Assembly: GCF_003026285.1 (NCBI RefSeq)
Contig: NZ_PYOD01000001.1
Span: 682,001 to 746,000, forward strand
Length of the DNA stretch: 64,000 nucleotides
Source: Photobacterium profundum
Lineage (GTDB): Bacteria; Pseudomonadota; Gammaproteobacteria; Enterobacterales; Vibrionaceae
Reading direction: 5' to 3'
Shown: one piece after another, positions 36,948 through 48,218 of the stretch
Layout of the letters: every line of letters starts with the position of its first letter
Numbering within the stretch: the stretch's first letter is position 1
Notes under the pieces: generated by a model
Told to the model about the DNA's origin: nothing
What the model saw: the letters and a program-made list of their open reading frames with translations, nothing else
The model's database searches: none
Position numbers and translations under genes: made by a program

Positions 36948-38159
36948 TTAAACGTCTAGCAATAGACGTGTTGGGTCTTCTAGTAGATCTTTAATTGTTA
37001 CCAAGTAACCCACTGACTCACGGCCATCAACTAAGCGGTGATCATAAGACAATGCAAGATACATCATAGGTAAGATTTCAACCTTACCATCTACAGCCAT
37101 TGGGCGATCTGCAATTTTATGCATACCCAAAATTGCTGCTTGTGGTGGGTTGATAATCGGCGTAGACATCAGAGAACCGAAGACTCCACCGTTAGTAATT
37201 GTAAAGTTACCGCCAATCAACTCATCAACAGTAAGCTTACCGTCACGGCCTTTGATTGCGAGTTCACGAATACCTTTCTCGATTTCAGCAAGGCTTAGTT
37301 TGTCACAGTCACGCAGAACAGGGGTTACTAAGCCACGCGGTGTTGACACCGCAATACTGACATCGAAGAAGTTGTGATAAACAATCTCATCGCCATCAAT
37401 TGATGCATTCACTTCAGGGTAACGTTTTAGCGCTTCAACAACCGCTTTCACGTAGAAAGACATGAAACCTAAACGAATACCATGACGCTCTTCAAAGATA
37501 TCTTTGTATTGCTTACGAAGATCCATGATTGGTTTCATGTTCACTTCGTTAAACGTTGTTAGCATTGCTGTGCTATTTTTAGCTTCAAGCAAACGCTCTG
37601 CAACACGCTTACGTAGACGTGTCATAGGTACACGTTTCTCACTACGCGCAGCAAGAGGCGCTTCGATTTTAGCTTCAGCAACAGGTGCTGCAGCTGGAGC
37701 AGTACCATTTTTTAGGTAAGCTTCCACATCTTCACGAGTGATTCGACCGCCAACACCTGTACCTTTAACGGCAGATGCTTCAATGCTGTGTTCGCCAAGT
37801 AGACGGCGTACAGCAGGGCTTAGTGCTTCATTCGTTTCTTCAGTCAGTGAAGCCGTATTGCGCTTGTTCGGCGATGATTCAGCTGCTGCTGGCACATCCT
37901 TTGTTGGTTCACCGGCAACCGCACCCGCTTTAATCTTACCAATTAACTGCTTAGATAAAACAGTGGTGCCATCAGCTTCAATAATTGCTTCTAAGATACC
38001 ATCTTGAGGCGCTGGAACTTCCAACACTACTTTGTCAGTTTCAATATCAACTAATACTTCATCGCGTGTAACAAAGTCGCCAGGCTGCTTGTGCCAAGTC
38101 GCAACTGTCGCATCAGCAACGGATTCAGGTAAATCAGGAACCAGAATTTCGATCGTCAT
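36948..38159 (-). CDS. sucB: 2-oxoglutarate dehydrogenase E2, dihydrolipoamide succinyltransferase
   Basis: Core of the 2-oxoglutarate dehydrogenase complex. It has one lipoyl domain (1-80) with K43 in [11 protein letters not shown], a peripheral subunit-binding domain (about 108-145; [32 protein letters not shown]), an Ala/Pro-rich linker, and a catalytic domain with [11 protein letters not shown] near the C-terminus. Length 403 aa against 405 in E. coli. It is 28 bp downstream of sucA on the same message. Confidence 0.98.
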   Translation of the reverse strand: MTIEILVPDLPESVADATVATWHKQPGDFVTRDEVLVDIETDKVVLEVPAPQDGILEAIIEADGTTVLSKQLIGKIKAGAVAGEPTKDVPAAAESSPNKRNTASLTEETNEALSPAVRRLLGEHSIEASAVKGTGVGGRITREDVEAYLKNGTAPAAAPVAEAKIEAPLAARSEKRVPMTRLRKRVAERLLEAKNSTAMLTTFNEVNMKPIMDLRKQYKDIFEERHGIRLGFMSFYVKAVVEALKRYPEVNASIDGDEIVYHNFFDVSIAVSTPRGLVTPVLRDCDKLSLAEIEKGIRELAIKGRDGKLTVDELIGGNFTITNGGVFGSLMSTPIINPPQAAILGMHKIADRPMAVDGKVEILPMMYLALSYDHRLVDGRESVGYLVTIKDLLEDPTRLLLDV

Positions 38160-38187
38160 ATCGGTTTTGTCCTTTTGTTTCCAGTTC

Positions 38188-41001
38188 TTATTCTGTGATA
38201 GTCAGAGCGTCTTCAATTAACGCTTTCTGCTGCTTAAGGTGCACCGACATGTAACCCACAGCCGGTGACGCCGATGCAGGGCGACCTGCATAATTCAAAT
38301 CAGAGCCTGTTGGCAATGCTGAACGGAAGTTATGTTGACTTGAATACCATGCACCTTGGTTTTGAGGCTCTTCTTGACACCAAACATAGTCGGTAACATG
38401 TTGATAATCAGCCAATGTAGCTTCAACATCTTCTTTAGGGAATGGGTATAGTTGTTCAATACGAACAATAGCAACATCTGTTTGTTCATTCTTACGACGT
38501 TGCTCTAGAAGATCGTAATAAACCTTACCAGAACAGAACACGACACGTTTCACTTGTGTCGGCTCTAGTGCATCCACCTCGCCAATCGCCGGTTGGAATG
38601 TACCTTCCGCTAAGTCTTCCATCGTTGAAACACACAGTGGATGACGAAGCAGTGATTTAGGTGACATCACGATCATTGGACGACGCATAGGGCGTACAAC
38701 CTGACGGCGCAGCATGTGATAAACCTGTGCAGGTGTAGATGGCACGATAACCTGCATATTTTGCTCAGCACAAAGCTGCAAGTAACGTTCAAGGCGAGCA
38801 GATGAGTGCTCAGGGCCTTGTCCTTCATAACCGTGTGGCAACAGCATGGTTAAGCCACACATACGTCCCCACTTCTGTTCACCAGAACTAATAAACTGAT
38901 CGATAACAACCTGAGCGCCGTTGGCAAAGTCACCAAACTGTGCTTCCCAAATGGTTAAACCACTTGGTTCTGCAGTCGCGTAACCGTATTCGAATGCTAA
39001 CACTGCTTCTTCAGAAAGAACCGAATCGATAACTTCGAATGGACCTTGCTTATCATGCAGGTGCGCTAGCGGCACATAGGTGCTGGCATCTGCTTGGTTA
39101 TGCAATACAGCGTGGCGGTGAAAGAATGTACCACGGCCAGAATCTTGTCCTGTAATGCGAATACGATTACCGTCATCAACTAAGGTTGCATACGCTAATG
39201 TTTCTGCCATCCCCCAATCAACAAGCTTATCACCCGCTAACATGGATAAACGGTCGTTATACAGCTTCTGCACTCGCCCTTGTAGGGTATGGCTTTCAGG
39301 GAACTGACAAATACGCTGGCCAAGCTCTTGTAAACGATCACGTTCAACTTTGCTTGCCCAATCAACTGTCCAGTCATGACCAAGGTATGGAGCCCAATCT
39401 ACTGAATGCAGTTTCATCGGGCGCCATTCTTTAACCACACATTCGCCGCGGTCAAGCGCATCACGATATTCGTTAACAAAGCTTGTTGCTGTTTCTAACT
39501 CGAAGATTCCGCTATCAGTCAATGTATCAGCATAAATTTTACGCGGCGTTGGGTGCTTTTTGATTTTCTGATACATCAATGGCTGAGTTGCATTGGGCTC
39601 ATCAGCTTCGTTATGACCATGGCGTCGGTAACAAACCAAATCAATAACAACATCACGTTTGAATGTATTACGGAAATCAAATGCGATACGCGTAACAAAC
39701 GCTACGGCTTCTGGATCATCAGCATTAACGTGAAAAATAGGTGCTTGGACCATTTTCGCGATATCAGTACAGTATTCCGTTGATCGCATATCTTGAGGAT
39801 TGGACGTTGTAAAGCCGATTTGGTTATTCACGACGATACGCACAGTACCACCAACGCGGTAGCCGCGAGCCTGAGACATGTTAAATGTTTCAGCTACAAC
39901 ACCCTGCCCTGCAATCGCAGAGTCACCATGAAGTGTAATCGGCAATACTTTCGAACCGTCACTATCACCTAAGCGATCTTGACGAGCACGAACAGAGCCG
40001 ACAACAACAGGGTTAACAATTTCTAGGTGTGACGGGTTAAATGCGAGAGCTAAATGCACATCACCACCAGGTGTTGCGAAGTCAGCAGAGAAACCTTGGT
40101 GATACTTCACATCACCTGTCCCCCAGCTGTCCCCATGCTTACCCGCAAACTCATCAAACAAGTCTTGCGGTTTTTTACCCAGAACGTTAACAAGCATGTT
40201 GAGACGACCACGGTGAGCCATACCAACAACAACTTCACGTACACCCTGACTGCCAGCATGACGGATCAGTTCTTTCATCATTGGAATAAGGGCATCACCA
40301 CCTTCCAACGAGAAGCGTTTCGCTCCAGGGAATTTTGCACCAAGATAACGCTCAAGACCTTCAGCAGCTGTTAGCTCTTCAAGAAAACATTGCTTTTCAT
40401 CTTTACTAAACGTACCTGTACTTGATACAGATTCAAGACGTTGTTGAATCCAACGTTTTTCATCCGTATTTGTAATATGCATATATTCTGCGCCGATAGA
40501 ACCACAATAGGTTTTCTTCAGTGCTGCATATATTTCTGAAAGCTTCATCGTTTCTTGACCAACGGCAAAAGAACCGACGTTGAAACTTTCATTAAAATCA
40601 TCCTCAGTCAAATTATGGAATTCAGGGGCAAGTTCAAGAACTCGTTCCTGTTCCCACAATCCTAAAGGATCGAGGTTTGCGTGTTGATGCCCACGGAAAC
40701 GGTATGCGTTAATTAACTGCAATACCTTAACTTGCTTAACATCTACATCTGGATCACTGACGGTAGCGCTTAGATGGGTTGTTTCTTTTGCTAGACGTCG
40801 GAAATAATCACGAACACGTGAATGAGGCTGTTCTACAACATTCTCATTAACTACAGGCAAATCACCAAAAACGGTTTGCCATTGTTCATCAACTAATTCT
40901 GGGTCGCTAAGATACAACTCGTAGAGGTCTTCTACATAAGTCGCATTGGCGCCAGCTAAGTGTGAAGACTCAAGCCATGCCTTCATAACGCCGTTCTGCA
41001 T
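38188..41001 (-). CDS. sucA: 2-oxoglutarate dehydrogenase E1 component
   Basis: Thiamine diphosphate-dependent decarboxylase of the 2-oxoglutarate dehydrogenase complex. The 937 aa begin with [19 protein letters not shown] (E2-binding N-terminus). The sequence contains [48 protein letters not shown] and [12 protein letters not shown], and ends in a transketolase-like domain with [26 protein letters not shown] sequence. The start has AAGGG upstream. A 110-bp gap with a stem-loop separates it from sdhB. Confidence 0.98.
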   Translation of the reverse strand: MQNGVMKAWLESSHLAGANATYVEDLYELYLSDPELVDEQWQTVFGDLPVVNENVVEQPHSRVRDYFRRLAKETTHLSATVSDPDVDVKQVKVLQLINAYRFRGHQHANLDPLGLWEQERVLELAPEFHNLTEDDFNESFNVGSFAVGQETMKLSEIYAALKKTYCGSIGAEYMHITNTDEKRWIQQRLESVSSTGTFSKDEKQCFLEELTAAEGLERYLGAKFPGAKRFSLEGGDALIPMMKELIRHAGSQGVREVVVGMAHRGRLNMLVNVLGKKPQDLFDEFAGKHGDSWGTGDVKYHQGFSADFATPGGDVHLALAFNPSHLEIVNPVVVGSVRARQDRLGDSDGSKVLPITLHGDSAIAGQGVVAETFNMSQARGYRVGGTVRIVVNNQIGFTTSNPQDMRSTEYCTDIAKMVQAPIFHVNADDPEAVAFVTRIAFDFRNTFKRDVVIDLVCYRRHGHNEADEPNATQPLMYQKIKKHPTPRKIYADTLTDSGIFELETATSFVNEYRDALDRGECVVKEWRPMKLHSVDWAPYLGHDWTVDWASKVERDRLQELGQRICQFPESHTLQGRVQKLYNDRLSMLAGDKLVDWGMAETLAYATLVDDGNRIRITGQDSGRGTFFHRHAVLHNQADASTYVPLAHLHDKQGPFEVIDSVLSEEAVLAFEYGYATAEPSGLTIWEAQFGDFANGAQVVIDQFISSGEQKWGRMCGLTMLLPHGYEGQGPEHSSARLERYLQLCAEQNMQVIVPSTPAQVYHMLRRQVVRPMRRPMIVMSPKSLLRHPLCVSTMEDLAEGTFQPAIGEVDALEPTQVKRVVFCSGKVYYDLLEQRRKNEQTDVAIVRIEQLYPFPKEDVEATLADYQHVTDYVWCQEEPQNQGAWYSSQHNFRSALPTGSDLNYAGRPASASPAVGYMSVHLKQQKALIEDALTITE

Positions 41002-41059
41002 TGTTTTCCCTTAACCACTAGTTATCGCCGTTTTCCCGGTCTCTAAGCCGGACTTAAAA

Positions 41060-41092
41060 GCTAGCCTTACTAAGTAAGTAGGTCAGGCTAGC
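41060..41092 (-). other. Stem-loop in the sdhB-sucA spacer
   Basis: GCTAGCCT pairs with AGGCTAGC, enclosing a smaller CTTACT / AGTAAG hairpin. The same gap carries TAAGCCGGAC (41045), the sequence that forms the hairpin arm before sucC. There is no U-tract, so it is a likely processing or stability element within the sdh-suc transcript. Confidence 0.5.
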
Positions 41093-41111
41093 ATATCGAT
41101 AATTCTTTTAC

Positions 41112-41825
41112 TTATACCGCTCGTTTAAGCAGCATTGATTTAATATGACCAATTGCTTTGGTTGGATTTAATCCCTTAGGACAAACATTTACACAGTTCA
41201 TGATGCCATGGCAACGGAAAACGCTAAAAGCGTCGTCTAGATCAGACAATCGTTCATCTGTTGCTGTATCTCGGCTATCAATTAGCCATCTGTACGCTGC
41301 CAACAGACCAGCTGGTCCGATGAATTTATCTGGATTCCACCAGAAAGACGGACAAGATGTTGAACAACAAGCACACATAATACAATCGTATAAACCGTCA
41401 AGATGAGCACGATCTTCTGGTGATTGAAGGTTTTCACGTGCAGGCGGTATTGCACCATCATCAATCAGATACGGTTTCACTTTCGCGTAGTTCGCGTAAA
41501 ACTGTTCCATATCAATGATCAAATCACGAATAACCGGCAAACCCGGTAATGGACGAATAACAATCGTTTTATCATTGACTAATGCTGACAACGGAGTAAT
41601 ACAAGCTAGGCCATTCGTGCCATTCATATTTACACCATCAGAACCACACACGCCTTCACGACATGAGCGACGGAAAGCAAGTGTCGGATCTTGTTCTTTC
41701 AGCAAAATTAATGCGTCCAGAACCATCATGTCAGAGCCTTCTGGCACATCAAGGGTATAACCTTTCATGTGCGGCGCATTATCAATGTCTGGATTATAAC
41801 GATAAATTGAAAAATTCAGTTTCAT
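41112..41825 (-). CDS. sdhB: Succinate dehydrogenase iron-sulfur subunit
   Basis: Transfers electrons from SdhA to quinone through three clusters. Ligands for the 2Fe-2S centre are in CREGVCGSDGVNMNG with a later Cys, for 4Fe-4S in CIMCACCSTSCP, and for 3Fe-4S in CHGIMNCVNVCPKGLNP. Length 237 aa against 238 in E. coli. It is the last sdh gene, 14 bp after sdhA. Confidence 0.98.
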   Translation of the reverse strand: MKLNFSIYRYNPDIDNAPHMKGYTLDVPEGSDMMVLDALILLKEQDPTLAFRRSCREGVCGSDGVNMNGTNGLACITPLSALVNDKTIVIRPLPGLPVIRDLIIDMEQFYANYAKVKPYLIDDGAIPPARENLQSPEDRAHLDGLYDCIMCACCSTSCPSFWWNPDKFIGPAGLLAAYRWLIDSRDTATDERLSDLDDAFSVFRCHGIMNCVNVCPKGLNPTKAIGHIKSMLLKRAV

Positions 41826-41839
41826 GAGTCTTCCCTTCC

Positions 41840-43606
41840 CTAGTAAGTACGCGCTTTCGGCGGGAACGCTTCGCGAGAAATCGGTTTCATATTTACATCA
41901 CGCTTCGACATTTGCTCTGTCTCAGGGTTGTAAATTGAGTGACATAGCCAATTCTCATCATCACGCTCAGGGAAGTCGAAACGAGCATGTGCACCACGAC
42001 TTTCTGTTCGGAAGTTCGCAGCAACAGCTGTCGCGTATGCAGTTTCCATTAAATTATCAAGCTCTAAACATTCAATGCGCTGAGTGTTGAATTCAGTCGA
42101 CGTATCGTCTAGACGTGCATCTTTCAGGCGCTCACGGATAGCTTTCAGTTCTTCTAAGCCTGTCGCCATAGCCTCACCTTCACGGAATACCGAGAAGTTG
42201 TTTTGCATACAAGACTGTAAATCTTTACGGATTTGAACTGGATCTTCACCTTTTTGCGTATTGTTCCAACGATTTACACGCGCTAAAGATGCTTCAATAT
42301 CAGATTCACTTGCAGGGCGAGCTTCAGATTGCGCAGAAAGCGTTTCACCTAGATGTAAGCCAGTCGCACGACCAAATACAACTAAATCAAGCAATGAGTT
42401 GCCACCTAAACGGTTGGCACCATGTACCGATACCGAGGCAATTTCACCACAAGCAAATAGACCCTGTACTTCTTCATCTTGACCGGCACTGTTTTGTTTT
42501 AGCGCTTGACCAGAAACCTGCGTAGGTACACCACCCATCATGTAGTGACATGTTGGGATTACTGGAATGGGCTCTTTCACTGGGTCGATATGTGCGAATG
42601 TACGCGACAATTCACAAATACCAGGAAGACGAGATTCAAGTACATCTTTACCAAGGTGATCCAATTTAAGCTTAAGGTGTGGACCCCATGGGCCATCACA
42701 GCCACGCCCTTCACGAATTTCAACCATCATTGAGCGCGCAACAACGTCTCGGCCAGCAAGATCTTTCGCATTAGGCGCATAACGCTCCATGAAACGTTCG
42801 CCGTCTTTATTCAGCAAGTAACCGCCTTCACCACGGCAACCTTCCGTCACTAATACACCAGCACCAGCAATACCCGTAGGGTGGAATTGCCACATTTCGA
42901 TGTCTTGCATTGGTACGCCAGCACGAAGTGCCATACCAACACCGTCGCCAGTATTAATAAATGCATTCGTTGTTGATGCATAAATACGACCTGCACCACC
43001 AGTTGCTAAAATTGTCGCCTTCGATTTAAAGTAACAAGTTTCACCTGTTTCCATACAAATGGCGGTACAACCAAGAATTGCACCGTCTTGGTTTTTAACT
43101 AAATCAAGTGCATACCACTCAGAAAAGATAGTTGTTTTATGCTTGATATTCTGTTGGTACAACGTGTGAAGAAGTGCGTGACCAGTACGGTCGGCCGCAG
43201 CCGCTGTACGCGCAGCTTGTTCGCCACCAAATGCTTTAGATTGACCACCGAAAGGACGCTGGTAAATCGAACCATCTTCAAAACGAGAAAACGGAAGACC
43301 CATTTTTTCAAGCTCGATTACTGATTTAGGTCCGTTTTGACACATGTATTCAATGGCATTCTGATCACCAATGTAATCAGAACCTTTTACGGTGTCGTAC
43401 ATATGCCATTGCCAATTATCAGGATGCGAATTACCAAGAGCTACGGTAATACCACCTTGCGCTGACACAGTATGAGAACGTGTAGGGAAAACTTTAGACA
43501 ACAAAGCACAGCTAAGGCCTTGTTCAGAAATTTGTAGTGCTGCGCGCATACCTGCACCACCAGCACCGATAACTACGGCATCAAACTCACGAACTGCAAT
43601 GCTCAC
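41840..43606 (-). CDS. sdhA: Succinate dehydrogenase flavoprotein subunit
   Basis: Oxidises succinate to fumarate with covalently bound FAD. It has the dinucleotide fold [23 protein letters not shown], the FAD-linking His H45 in [11 protein letters not shown], and active-site segments [22 protein letters not shown] and [26 protein letters not shown]. It is 588 aa, the same as E. coli. The start is GTG at 43606, immediately after the sdhD stop codon (TAAGTG), implying coupled translation. Confidence 0.98.
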   Translation of the reverse strand: MSIAVREFDAVVIGAGGAGMRAALQISEQGLSCALLSKVFPTRSHTVSAQGGITVALGNSHPDNWQWHMYDTVKGSDYIGDQNAIEYMCQNGPKSVIELEKMGLPFSRFEDGSIYQRPFGGQSKAFGGEQAARTAAAADRTGHALLHTLYQQNIKHKTTIFSEWYALDLVKNQDGAILGCTAICMETGETCYFKSKATILATGGAGRIYASTTNAFINTGDGVGMALRAGVPMQDIEMWQFHPTGIAGAGVLVTEGCRGEGGYLLNKDGERFMERYAPNAKDLAGRDVVARSMMVEIREGRGCDGPWGPHLKLKLDHLGKDVLESRLPGICELSRTFAHIDPVKEPIPVIPTCHYMMGGVPTQVSGQALKQNSAGQDEEVQGLFACGEIASVSVHGANRLGGNSLLDLVVFGRATGLHLGETLSAQSEARPASESDIEASLARVNRWNNTQKGEDPVQIRKDLQSCMQNNFSVFREGEAMATGLEELKAIRERLKDARLDDTSTEFNTQRIECLELDNLMETAYATAVAANFRTESRGAHARFDFPERDDENWLCHSIYNPETEQMSKRDVNMKPISREAFPPKARTY

Positions 43607-43954
43607 TTACACACCCCACACAATGAAGAAACCTGAAAACAGGTAAACAAAAAGTACAGCTACAACACCAAATTGAATGCCTGCACGCAAAGCAGCGCAT
43701 TTAATGTAATCGGTCAATACTTGCCACAACCCAATCCAGGCGTGAACAAGAATCGAGAGTAACGCCAACATAGTGAAAACCTTAGTACTCAGTTGCCCCC
43801 AAAAGGCAGTCCAAGTTTCAAAACTAAGGTCAGGACCAAAGGCGATAAAACCGACCATATAAATGGTGTAAAGGGTTAGAATGATTGCGGTTGCGCGAAT
43901 CAAGATGAAATCGTGGATACCATTACGGCCGACAGTGGATACGTTGTTTACCAT
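43607..43954 (-). CDS. sdhD: Succinate dehydrogenase membrane anchor SdhD
   Basis: Small cytochrome b556 anchor, 115 aa with three transmembrane helices. It has [25 protein letters not shown] and [17 protein letters not shown], the latter with the heme-region His and the Asp-Tyr of the quinone site. The start overlaps the sdhC end by 7 bp; the stop abuts sdhA. Confidence 0.96.
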   Translation of the reverse strand: MVNNVSTVGRNGIHDFILIRATAIILTLYTIYMVGFIAFGPDLSFETWTAFWGQLSTKVFTMLALLSILVHAWIGLWQVLTDYIKCAALRAGIQFGVVAVLFVYLFSGFFIVWGV

Positions 43955-44328
43955 ACTAGGCCTCCAGCAAATACAGAAAGAACAGCAACAATTACAAAGC
44001 TCACTTTCGTGCTTGCAATGCCTGTTTCCATTTCTTCAAAATATCCCATATCCATTATTAGGTGACGAACACCTACAACAATGTGATAGAACAATGCTGT
44101 TAACACACCCCATAATATAAATTTCACAAAAAAGCTGTCAGCAATGCTGGCTGCGCTTGCAAAACCTTCAGGGGAAGATAAGGAAATATTCAATAACCAA
44201 AGTAAGATTGCAACAGAAACGAACGTAATAACGCCGGATACGCGGTGTAGGATTGACGCAATCGCAGTTAAGGGGAAGCGAATCGTCTGTAGATCAAGAT
44301 TGACAGGTCTTGGCTTTTTAACTTTCAC
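43948..44328 (-). CDS. sdhC: Succinate dehydrogenase cytochrome b556 subunit SdhC
   Basis: 126-aa membrane anchor with three helices. The N-terminus [30 protein letters not shown] is near-identical in type to E. coli SdhC, and the heme His is in [17 protein letters not shown]. The start is GTG at 44328 with no strong Shine-Dalgarno; no better in-frame start was found upstream. It is the first gene of the sdh-suc operon, with a long leader back to the predicted promoter at about 44541-44569. Confidence 0.95.
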   Translation of the reverse strand: MKVKKPRPVNLDLQTIRFPLTAIASILHRVSGVITFVSVAILLWLLNISLSSPEGFASAASIADSFFVKFILWGVLTALFYHIVVGVRHLIMDMGYFEEMETGIASTKVSFVIVAVLSVFAGGLVW

Positions 44329-44540
44329 GGTGTTTGCCCACTCAGCTCCATTGAAGCATTTTATTTTTATAAAACTCCCCGGCCATCTGCTACGCCAGCG
44401 AATAAGTGCAACATATACGTAACGTTAGGTTGCCAGGTTGTTTTTACATCAAATATAAACACCCTTCAACCTAAGTAACTAATATTATTAATAACTTAAG
44501 CATTCGCTTCTGGCATTAGCATAACCAGAGACCTGCCGCG

Positions 44541-44569
44541 AGTATACGCCCCGTAACAACCAAACACAA
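44541..44569 (-). promoter_or_regulatory. Putative promoter of sdhCDAB-sucABCD
   Basis: Minus strand TTGTGT, 17-base spacer, TATACT. It would give a leader of about 205 nt before sdhC. Confidence 0.55.
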
Positions 44570-44658
44570 ACCTCGTTACATGACATCTAACACGCTTTTA
44601 GAAATTCACACCTTTTTATTTAAACTTATTAACAAGTGCACACAAAACAGCATCAAAA
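44570..44658. other. Core of the divergent sdhC-gltA regulatory gap
   Basis: AT-rich DNA between the two predicted promoters. In E. coli this divergent gap binds ArcA and CRP; I did not find an unambiguous site for either here. Confidence 0.4.
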
Positions 44659-44687
44659 TTGACATTTGAGCCAACGAAAGGTACAAC
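44659..44687 (+). promoter_or_regulatory. Putative promoter of gltA
   Basis: A consensus -35 TTGACA at 44659, a 17-base spacer, then TACAAC. The leader contains an AAAGGAGGT about 50 bp before the real start. Confidence 0.45.
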
Positions 44688-44739
44688 AAAAGGAGGTCCG
44701 TATTGGATTAGGATTATAATAATAGCAAAGGAGATTGTT

Positions 44740-46029
44740 ATGGCGGATAAGAAAGCGACTCTTCATATTGAAGGGAAAGCCCCAATTGAACTACCAATTC
44801 TTGGGGGCTCTCAGGGTCCAGATGTAATTGATGTGCGTAAACTTGGCGCTAACGGTTACTTTACATTTGATCCTGGTTTTCTAGCCACAGCATCATGTGA
44901 ATCTCAAATTACTTACATTGATGGCGACAAAGGTATCCTGTTACACCGTGGTTACCCGATCGATCAATTAGCCAATAACGCTGACTACTTAGAAGTATGT
45001 TACGTATTGTTATATGGTGAAGTACCAACCCGAGCTCAGTACGAATCTTTCCGTACAACTGTGACGCGTCACACGATGGTTCATGAGCAAATTGCCAGCT
45101 TCTTCCACGGTTTCCGTCGAGATGCTCACCCTATGGCAGTTATGTGTGGTGTGGTCGGAGCGCTTGCAGCGTTTTACCATGATTCATTAGATATCAACAA
45201 TGATAGCCACCGTGAAATCACGGCATTCCGTTTGCTATCAAAAATGCCAACCCTTGCTTCAATGTGTTACAAATACTCAATTGGACAACCATTTATCTTC
45301 CCTCGCAACGATCTAAACTATGCAGAAAACTTCTTGCATATGATGTTTGCGACTCCGTGTGAAGAGTATGAAGTAAGCCCAGTTGTTGCGCGTGCAATGG
45401 ATAAAATATTTACCTTGCATGCAGATCACGAACAAAATGCTTCAACATCTACAGTACGTTTAGCTGGATCTTCAGGTGCTAACCCGTTTGCCTGTATTGC
45501 AGCTGGTATTGCATCGCTTTGGGGGCCAGCACACGGCGGTGCGAATGAAGCCTGCCTGAAGATGCTAGAAGAAATTGGCAGCGTTGATAAAATTGAAGAA
45601 TATATAGAACGTGCGAAAGACAAAGAAGACCCGTTCCGTCTAATGGGCTTTGGTCACCGAGTTTACAAAAACTATGATCCGCGCGCTACAGTAATGCGTG
45701 AAGCATGTCATGAAGTACTTGAAGAGTTGAACATTGACGACCCACTATTGGACGTAGCAATGGAGCTTGAGCGTATTGCACTTTCTGACCCATACTTCAT
45801 CGATAAGAAGCTGTACCCGAATGTTGATTTCTACTCAGGTCTAATCTTGAAGGCTATCGGTATTCCAGTTTCAATGTTTACTGTTATTTTTGCCATGTCT
45901 CGTACTGTTGGTTGGATTGCACACTGGAGTGAAATGCACAGTGACCCTGATAATCGTATCGGTCGTCCTCGTCAGCTTTACACTGGTGAACTACAACGTG
46001 AATTCAAGCCTCTTCATGAACGTGAATAG
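44740..46029 (+). CDS. gltA: Citrate synthase (type II)
   Basis: Condenses acetyl-CoA and oxaloacetate, the entry step of the TCA cycle. The ATG at 44740 is chosen: AAAGGAGA precedes it and [19 protein letters not shown] matches the family N-terminus; the frame to 44659 is leader. Motifs: [55 protein letters not shown] and [14 protein letters not shown] with active-site His. Product 429 aa. It is divergent from sdh and has a strong terminator. Confidence 0.98.
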   Translation: MADKKATLHIEGKAPIELPILGGSQGPDVIDVRKLGANGYFTFDPGFLATASCESQITYIDGDKGILLHRGYPIDQLANNADYLEVCYVLLYGEVPTRAQYESFRTTVTRHTMVHEQIASFFHGFRRDAHPMAVMCGVVGALAAFYHDSLDINNDSHREITAFRLLSKMPTLASMCYKYSIGQPFIFPRNDLNYAENFLHMMFATPCEEYEVSPVVARAMDKIFTLHADHEQNASTSTVRLAGSSGANPFACIAAGIASLWGPAHGGANEACLKMLEEIGSVDKIEEYIERAKDKEDPFRLMGFGHRVYKNYDPRATVMREACHEVLEELNIDDPLLDVAMELERIALSDPYFIDKKLYPNVDFYSGLILKAIGIPVSMFTVIFAMSRTVGWIAHWSEMHSDPDNRIGRPRQLYTGELQREFKPLHERE

Positions 46030-46066
46030 CATTGATTTAACGAATAATAGTTAATCATTAGAAATT

Positions 46067-46099
46067 AAAAAGGTTGAGCTATTTAGCTCAACCTTTTTT
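46067..46099 (+). terminator. Terminator of gltA
   Basis: AAAAAGGTTGAGCT-ATTT-AGCTCAACCTTTTTT, a perfect stem with a T-tract. Confidence 0.95.
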
Positions 46100-46159
46100 G
46101 TACTCATACCGCAGCGAGATTCTGGCTCTTAGTATTTATGCGTCGTTTAAAAGTAGAAC

Positions 46160-46918
46160 TTATACCGGGTTATCAATATCGATAAACGTCACATCAAATT
46201 GATGCTCTTGCGCTAACCATTCACCTAATGCCTTCACGCCATAACGCTCAGTGGCATGGTGCCCAGCTGCAAAATAATGAATTCCTAACTCACGTGCAGT
46301 GTGAACCGTCCGCTCAGAAATCTCACCCGAAATAAATGCATCAAGCCCTTTTTGTGCCGCTAGATCAATATAATCTTGTCCACCGCCAGTACACCAACCC
46401 ACAGTTTTAATATCAGCCGGTGCATTATCCCCAATATGCAAAGGCTCACGATGTAACCCGATAGAAAGTCGAGATGCTAATTCAGCACCCGTTATCGTTT
46501 TGTCGAGTTGTCCGTACATCGCCACCGAACGGGGATTACCATCTTCTAATCCACCAATCACTTCCAGTTCAAGCATTTGTGCCAATTTAGCGTTATTACC
46601 CAATTCAGGATGCACATCTAGCGGCAAATGGTAAGCATATAAATTGATACCATTTTCAATCAGCGCTTTAATACGACGAAATTTCATACCTCGAATTTCA
46701 GCGGGTTCACCTTTCCAAAAAAAACCGTGGTGAACTAATAATGCATCCGCTTTTTCTTCAATAGCACGCTCTATTAGGGCTTGGCATGCTGTTACACCTG
46801 TTATGATTTTTTTGACCTGAGTCTTACCTTCAACCTGAAGGCCGTTCGGGCAATAATCTTTAATTAAATGAGGGCTGAGCAATTCGTTTAATGCTGCTTC
46901 CAGTTTCAGATTATTCAT
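46160..46918 (-). CDS. ybgI: NIF3-family dinuclear metal protein YbgI
   Basis: 252-aa protein of the NIF3/DUF34 family, often labelled GTP cyclohydrolase type 2-like, though its true role is unsettled. Metal ligands are in LLVHHGFFWKGE and in the C-terminal FAAGHHATERYG; GWCTGGGQDYIDLAAQKGLDAFISGEISERTVHTARE is also family-specific. It is convergent with gltA. In E. coli it also sits close to gltA/nei. No signal peptide. Confidence 0.93.
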   Translation of the reverse strand: MNNLKLEAALNELLSPHLIKDYCPNGLQVEGKTQVKKIITGVTACQALIERAIEEKADALLVHHGFFWKGEPAEIRGMKFRRIKALIENGINLYAYHLPLDVHPELGNNAKLAQMLELEVIGGLEDGNPRSVAMYGQLDKTITGAELASRLSIGLHREPLHIGDNAPADIKTVGWCTGGGQDYIDLAAQKGLDAFISGEISERTVHTARELGIHYFAAGHHATERYGVKALGEWLAQEHQFDVTFIDIDNPV

Positions 46919-46982
46919 TATGGCTTCCTGTTATGATCTTTCTACCCAAGTTATCTTGATTATAACTTTGAAAAGTAAAAGG

Positions 46983-47029
46983 TATACCCAAGCTACCTCA
47001 ATATGCAGAATTCAGAGTGATCTCACCGT
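46983..47029. repeat. Partial copy of the 13649-type foldback element
   Basis: TATACCCAAGCTACCTCAAT and the next 27 bases match the left end of the 13649-13914 element at about 39 of 47 positions, including ATTCAGAGTGAT. After that the two diverge and no matching right end is present here, so this is a truncated or decayed copy. Confidence 0.65.
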
Positions 47030-47077
47030 CTAGCCGCTTTTTCAATTGATAGAACAGAAATAATATACTTGAGCATC

Positions 47078-47284
47078 TCAATAAAGTTCTTTTGCGCCAT
47101 GTTCGGTCTGTTTTAACCAAACAGGTTTATTACTGGTTTTAACCCAATAGCGATGTAAATAACTATAGATCCGAGAACGTGTTGATATAGGTAAAAAAAT
47201 GACTATAGGAAAAGATAAAAGTCCGGCAAGTACAACAAAAATACGGCGAAGGATAATCTTAAAAAGCGGAAATGGTTTGTACAT
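47078..47284 (-). CDS. ybfA: YbfA family (DUF2517) small membrane protein
   Basis: 68 aa, the same size as E. coli YbfA. It shares the family pattern: an Arg-Arg pair, one hydrophobic helix (IFVVLAGLLSFPIVIFLP), then RIYSYLHRYWVKTSNKPVWLKQTE. GGAGG lies 6 bp before the ATG, strong support for translation. It is predicted to be a single-pass inner-membrane protein with a basic cytoplasmic tail. Function unknown. It lies alone between ybgI and the divergent DUF1853 gene. Confidence 0.88.
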   Translation of the reverse strand: MYKPFPLFKIILRRIFVVLAGLLSFPIVIFLPISTRSRIYSYLHRYWVKTSNKPVWLKQTEHGAKELY

Positions 47285-47399
47285 ACAGCCTCCAAACTGG
47301 CCTAACCTGTATGTATTCTAAGCGATAACGTACAATTAAATATATGATTCAGCACAATAATTGAACGACTTCGTTTACTGAGTAATATAGGGGTTAGCC

Positions 47400-48218
47400 A
47401 TGCCAGATATTGTCAACGACACAACCAGAGCAAAGCAATTCAGACGTGATATCTCTGCTGTATTATCATGCCCTACCCTAACCCTTGGCGTTAAATATCA
47501 AATAGATAATGAATGGCTAGAGGAACTACGTAAACACGCATCTATTCCCAGCTATGAGGCTTATAACGGAAATCAGCGGCTTGGCTTCTATTATCAATGG
47601 TTGTGGTTAAAGATTATTAATGCTCATTCAAATTATGAATTAGTCGCTGAAGAAATGCAGCTACAATGGGATAATCAAACCGTTGGCGCGATTGATTTTC
47701 TTGTAAGAAATAAGAAAAATAATAAACTAGAACATTGGGAAGTGGCAATAAAGTTCTACCTTGAACACCAAGGTAACTGGATTGGACCTAATGCCAAAGA
47801 TCAATTAGACAGAAAAATTAACCGCATGAGCTGCCATCAACTTGAATTAAGTCACCATAATGCTTATCGCACTCAATACAATTCGATTTATGGGCAACCA
47901 GCGGTAAAGCGTCTTATTATGCAAGGGCGACGATTTAATCACGATGTAGCAACAAATCATCAATCTAGCATTGAAATTAACCCTAATAGCCTTACAGGAA
48001 AATGGTGCTTTCAGGCAGAGGCTAAAATAATGTCTACCAATAGTATGCAGCTAAGAGAACTTATTAAGCAGCATTGGATATCGCCACCCGCTTACGAAGA
48101 ACTAACAGCAATATTAGATACGGCTTCGTTAGTACGACCAACACAGGCTGTTTCACCTGATAATCAAATATGGTATGTCGTACCCAATGAATGGCCATGG
48201 CATAAAAAAACGCCCTAG
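47400..48218 (+). CDS. DUF1853 family protein
   Basis: 272-aa cytoplasmic protein. It shows the family landmarks LGFYYQWLWLKII, VGAIDFLVRNKKNNKLEHWEVAIKFYL, WIGPNAKDQLDRKINRMSCHQLELS and GRRFN, and a Trp-Pro-rich end (IWYVVPNEWPWH). The Asp of GAIDFLV followed by Glu and Lys in HWEVAIKF is reminiscent of a PD-(D/E)XK nuclease core, but that is inference and activity is unknown. The last codons overlap the terminator of the convergent pgm gene. Confidence 0.88.
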   Translation: MPDIVNDTTRAKQFRRDISAVLSCPTLTLGVKYQIDNEWLEELRKHASIPSYEAYNGNQRLGFYYQWLWLKIINAHSNYELVAEEMQLQWDNQTVGAIDFLVRNKKNNKLEHWEVAIKFYLEHQGNWIGPNAKDQLDRKINRMSCHQLELSHHNAYRTQYNSIYGQPAVKRLIMQGRRFNHDVATNHQSSIEINPNSLTGKWCFQAEAKIMSTNSMQLRELIKQHWISPPAYEELTAILDTASLVRPTQAVSPDNQIWYVVPNEWPWHKKTP

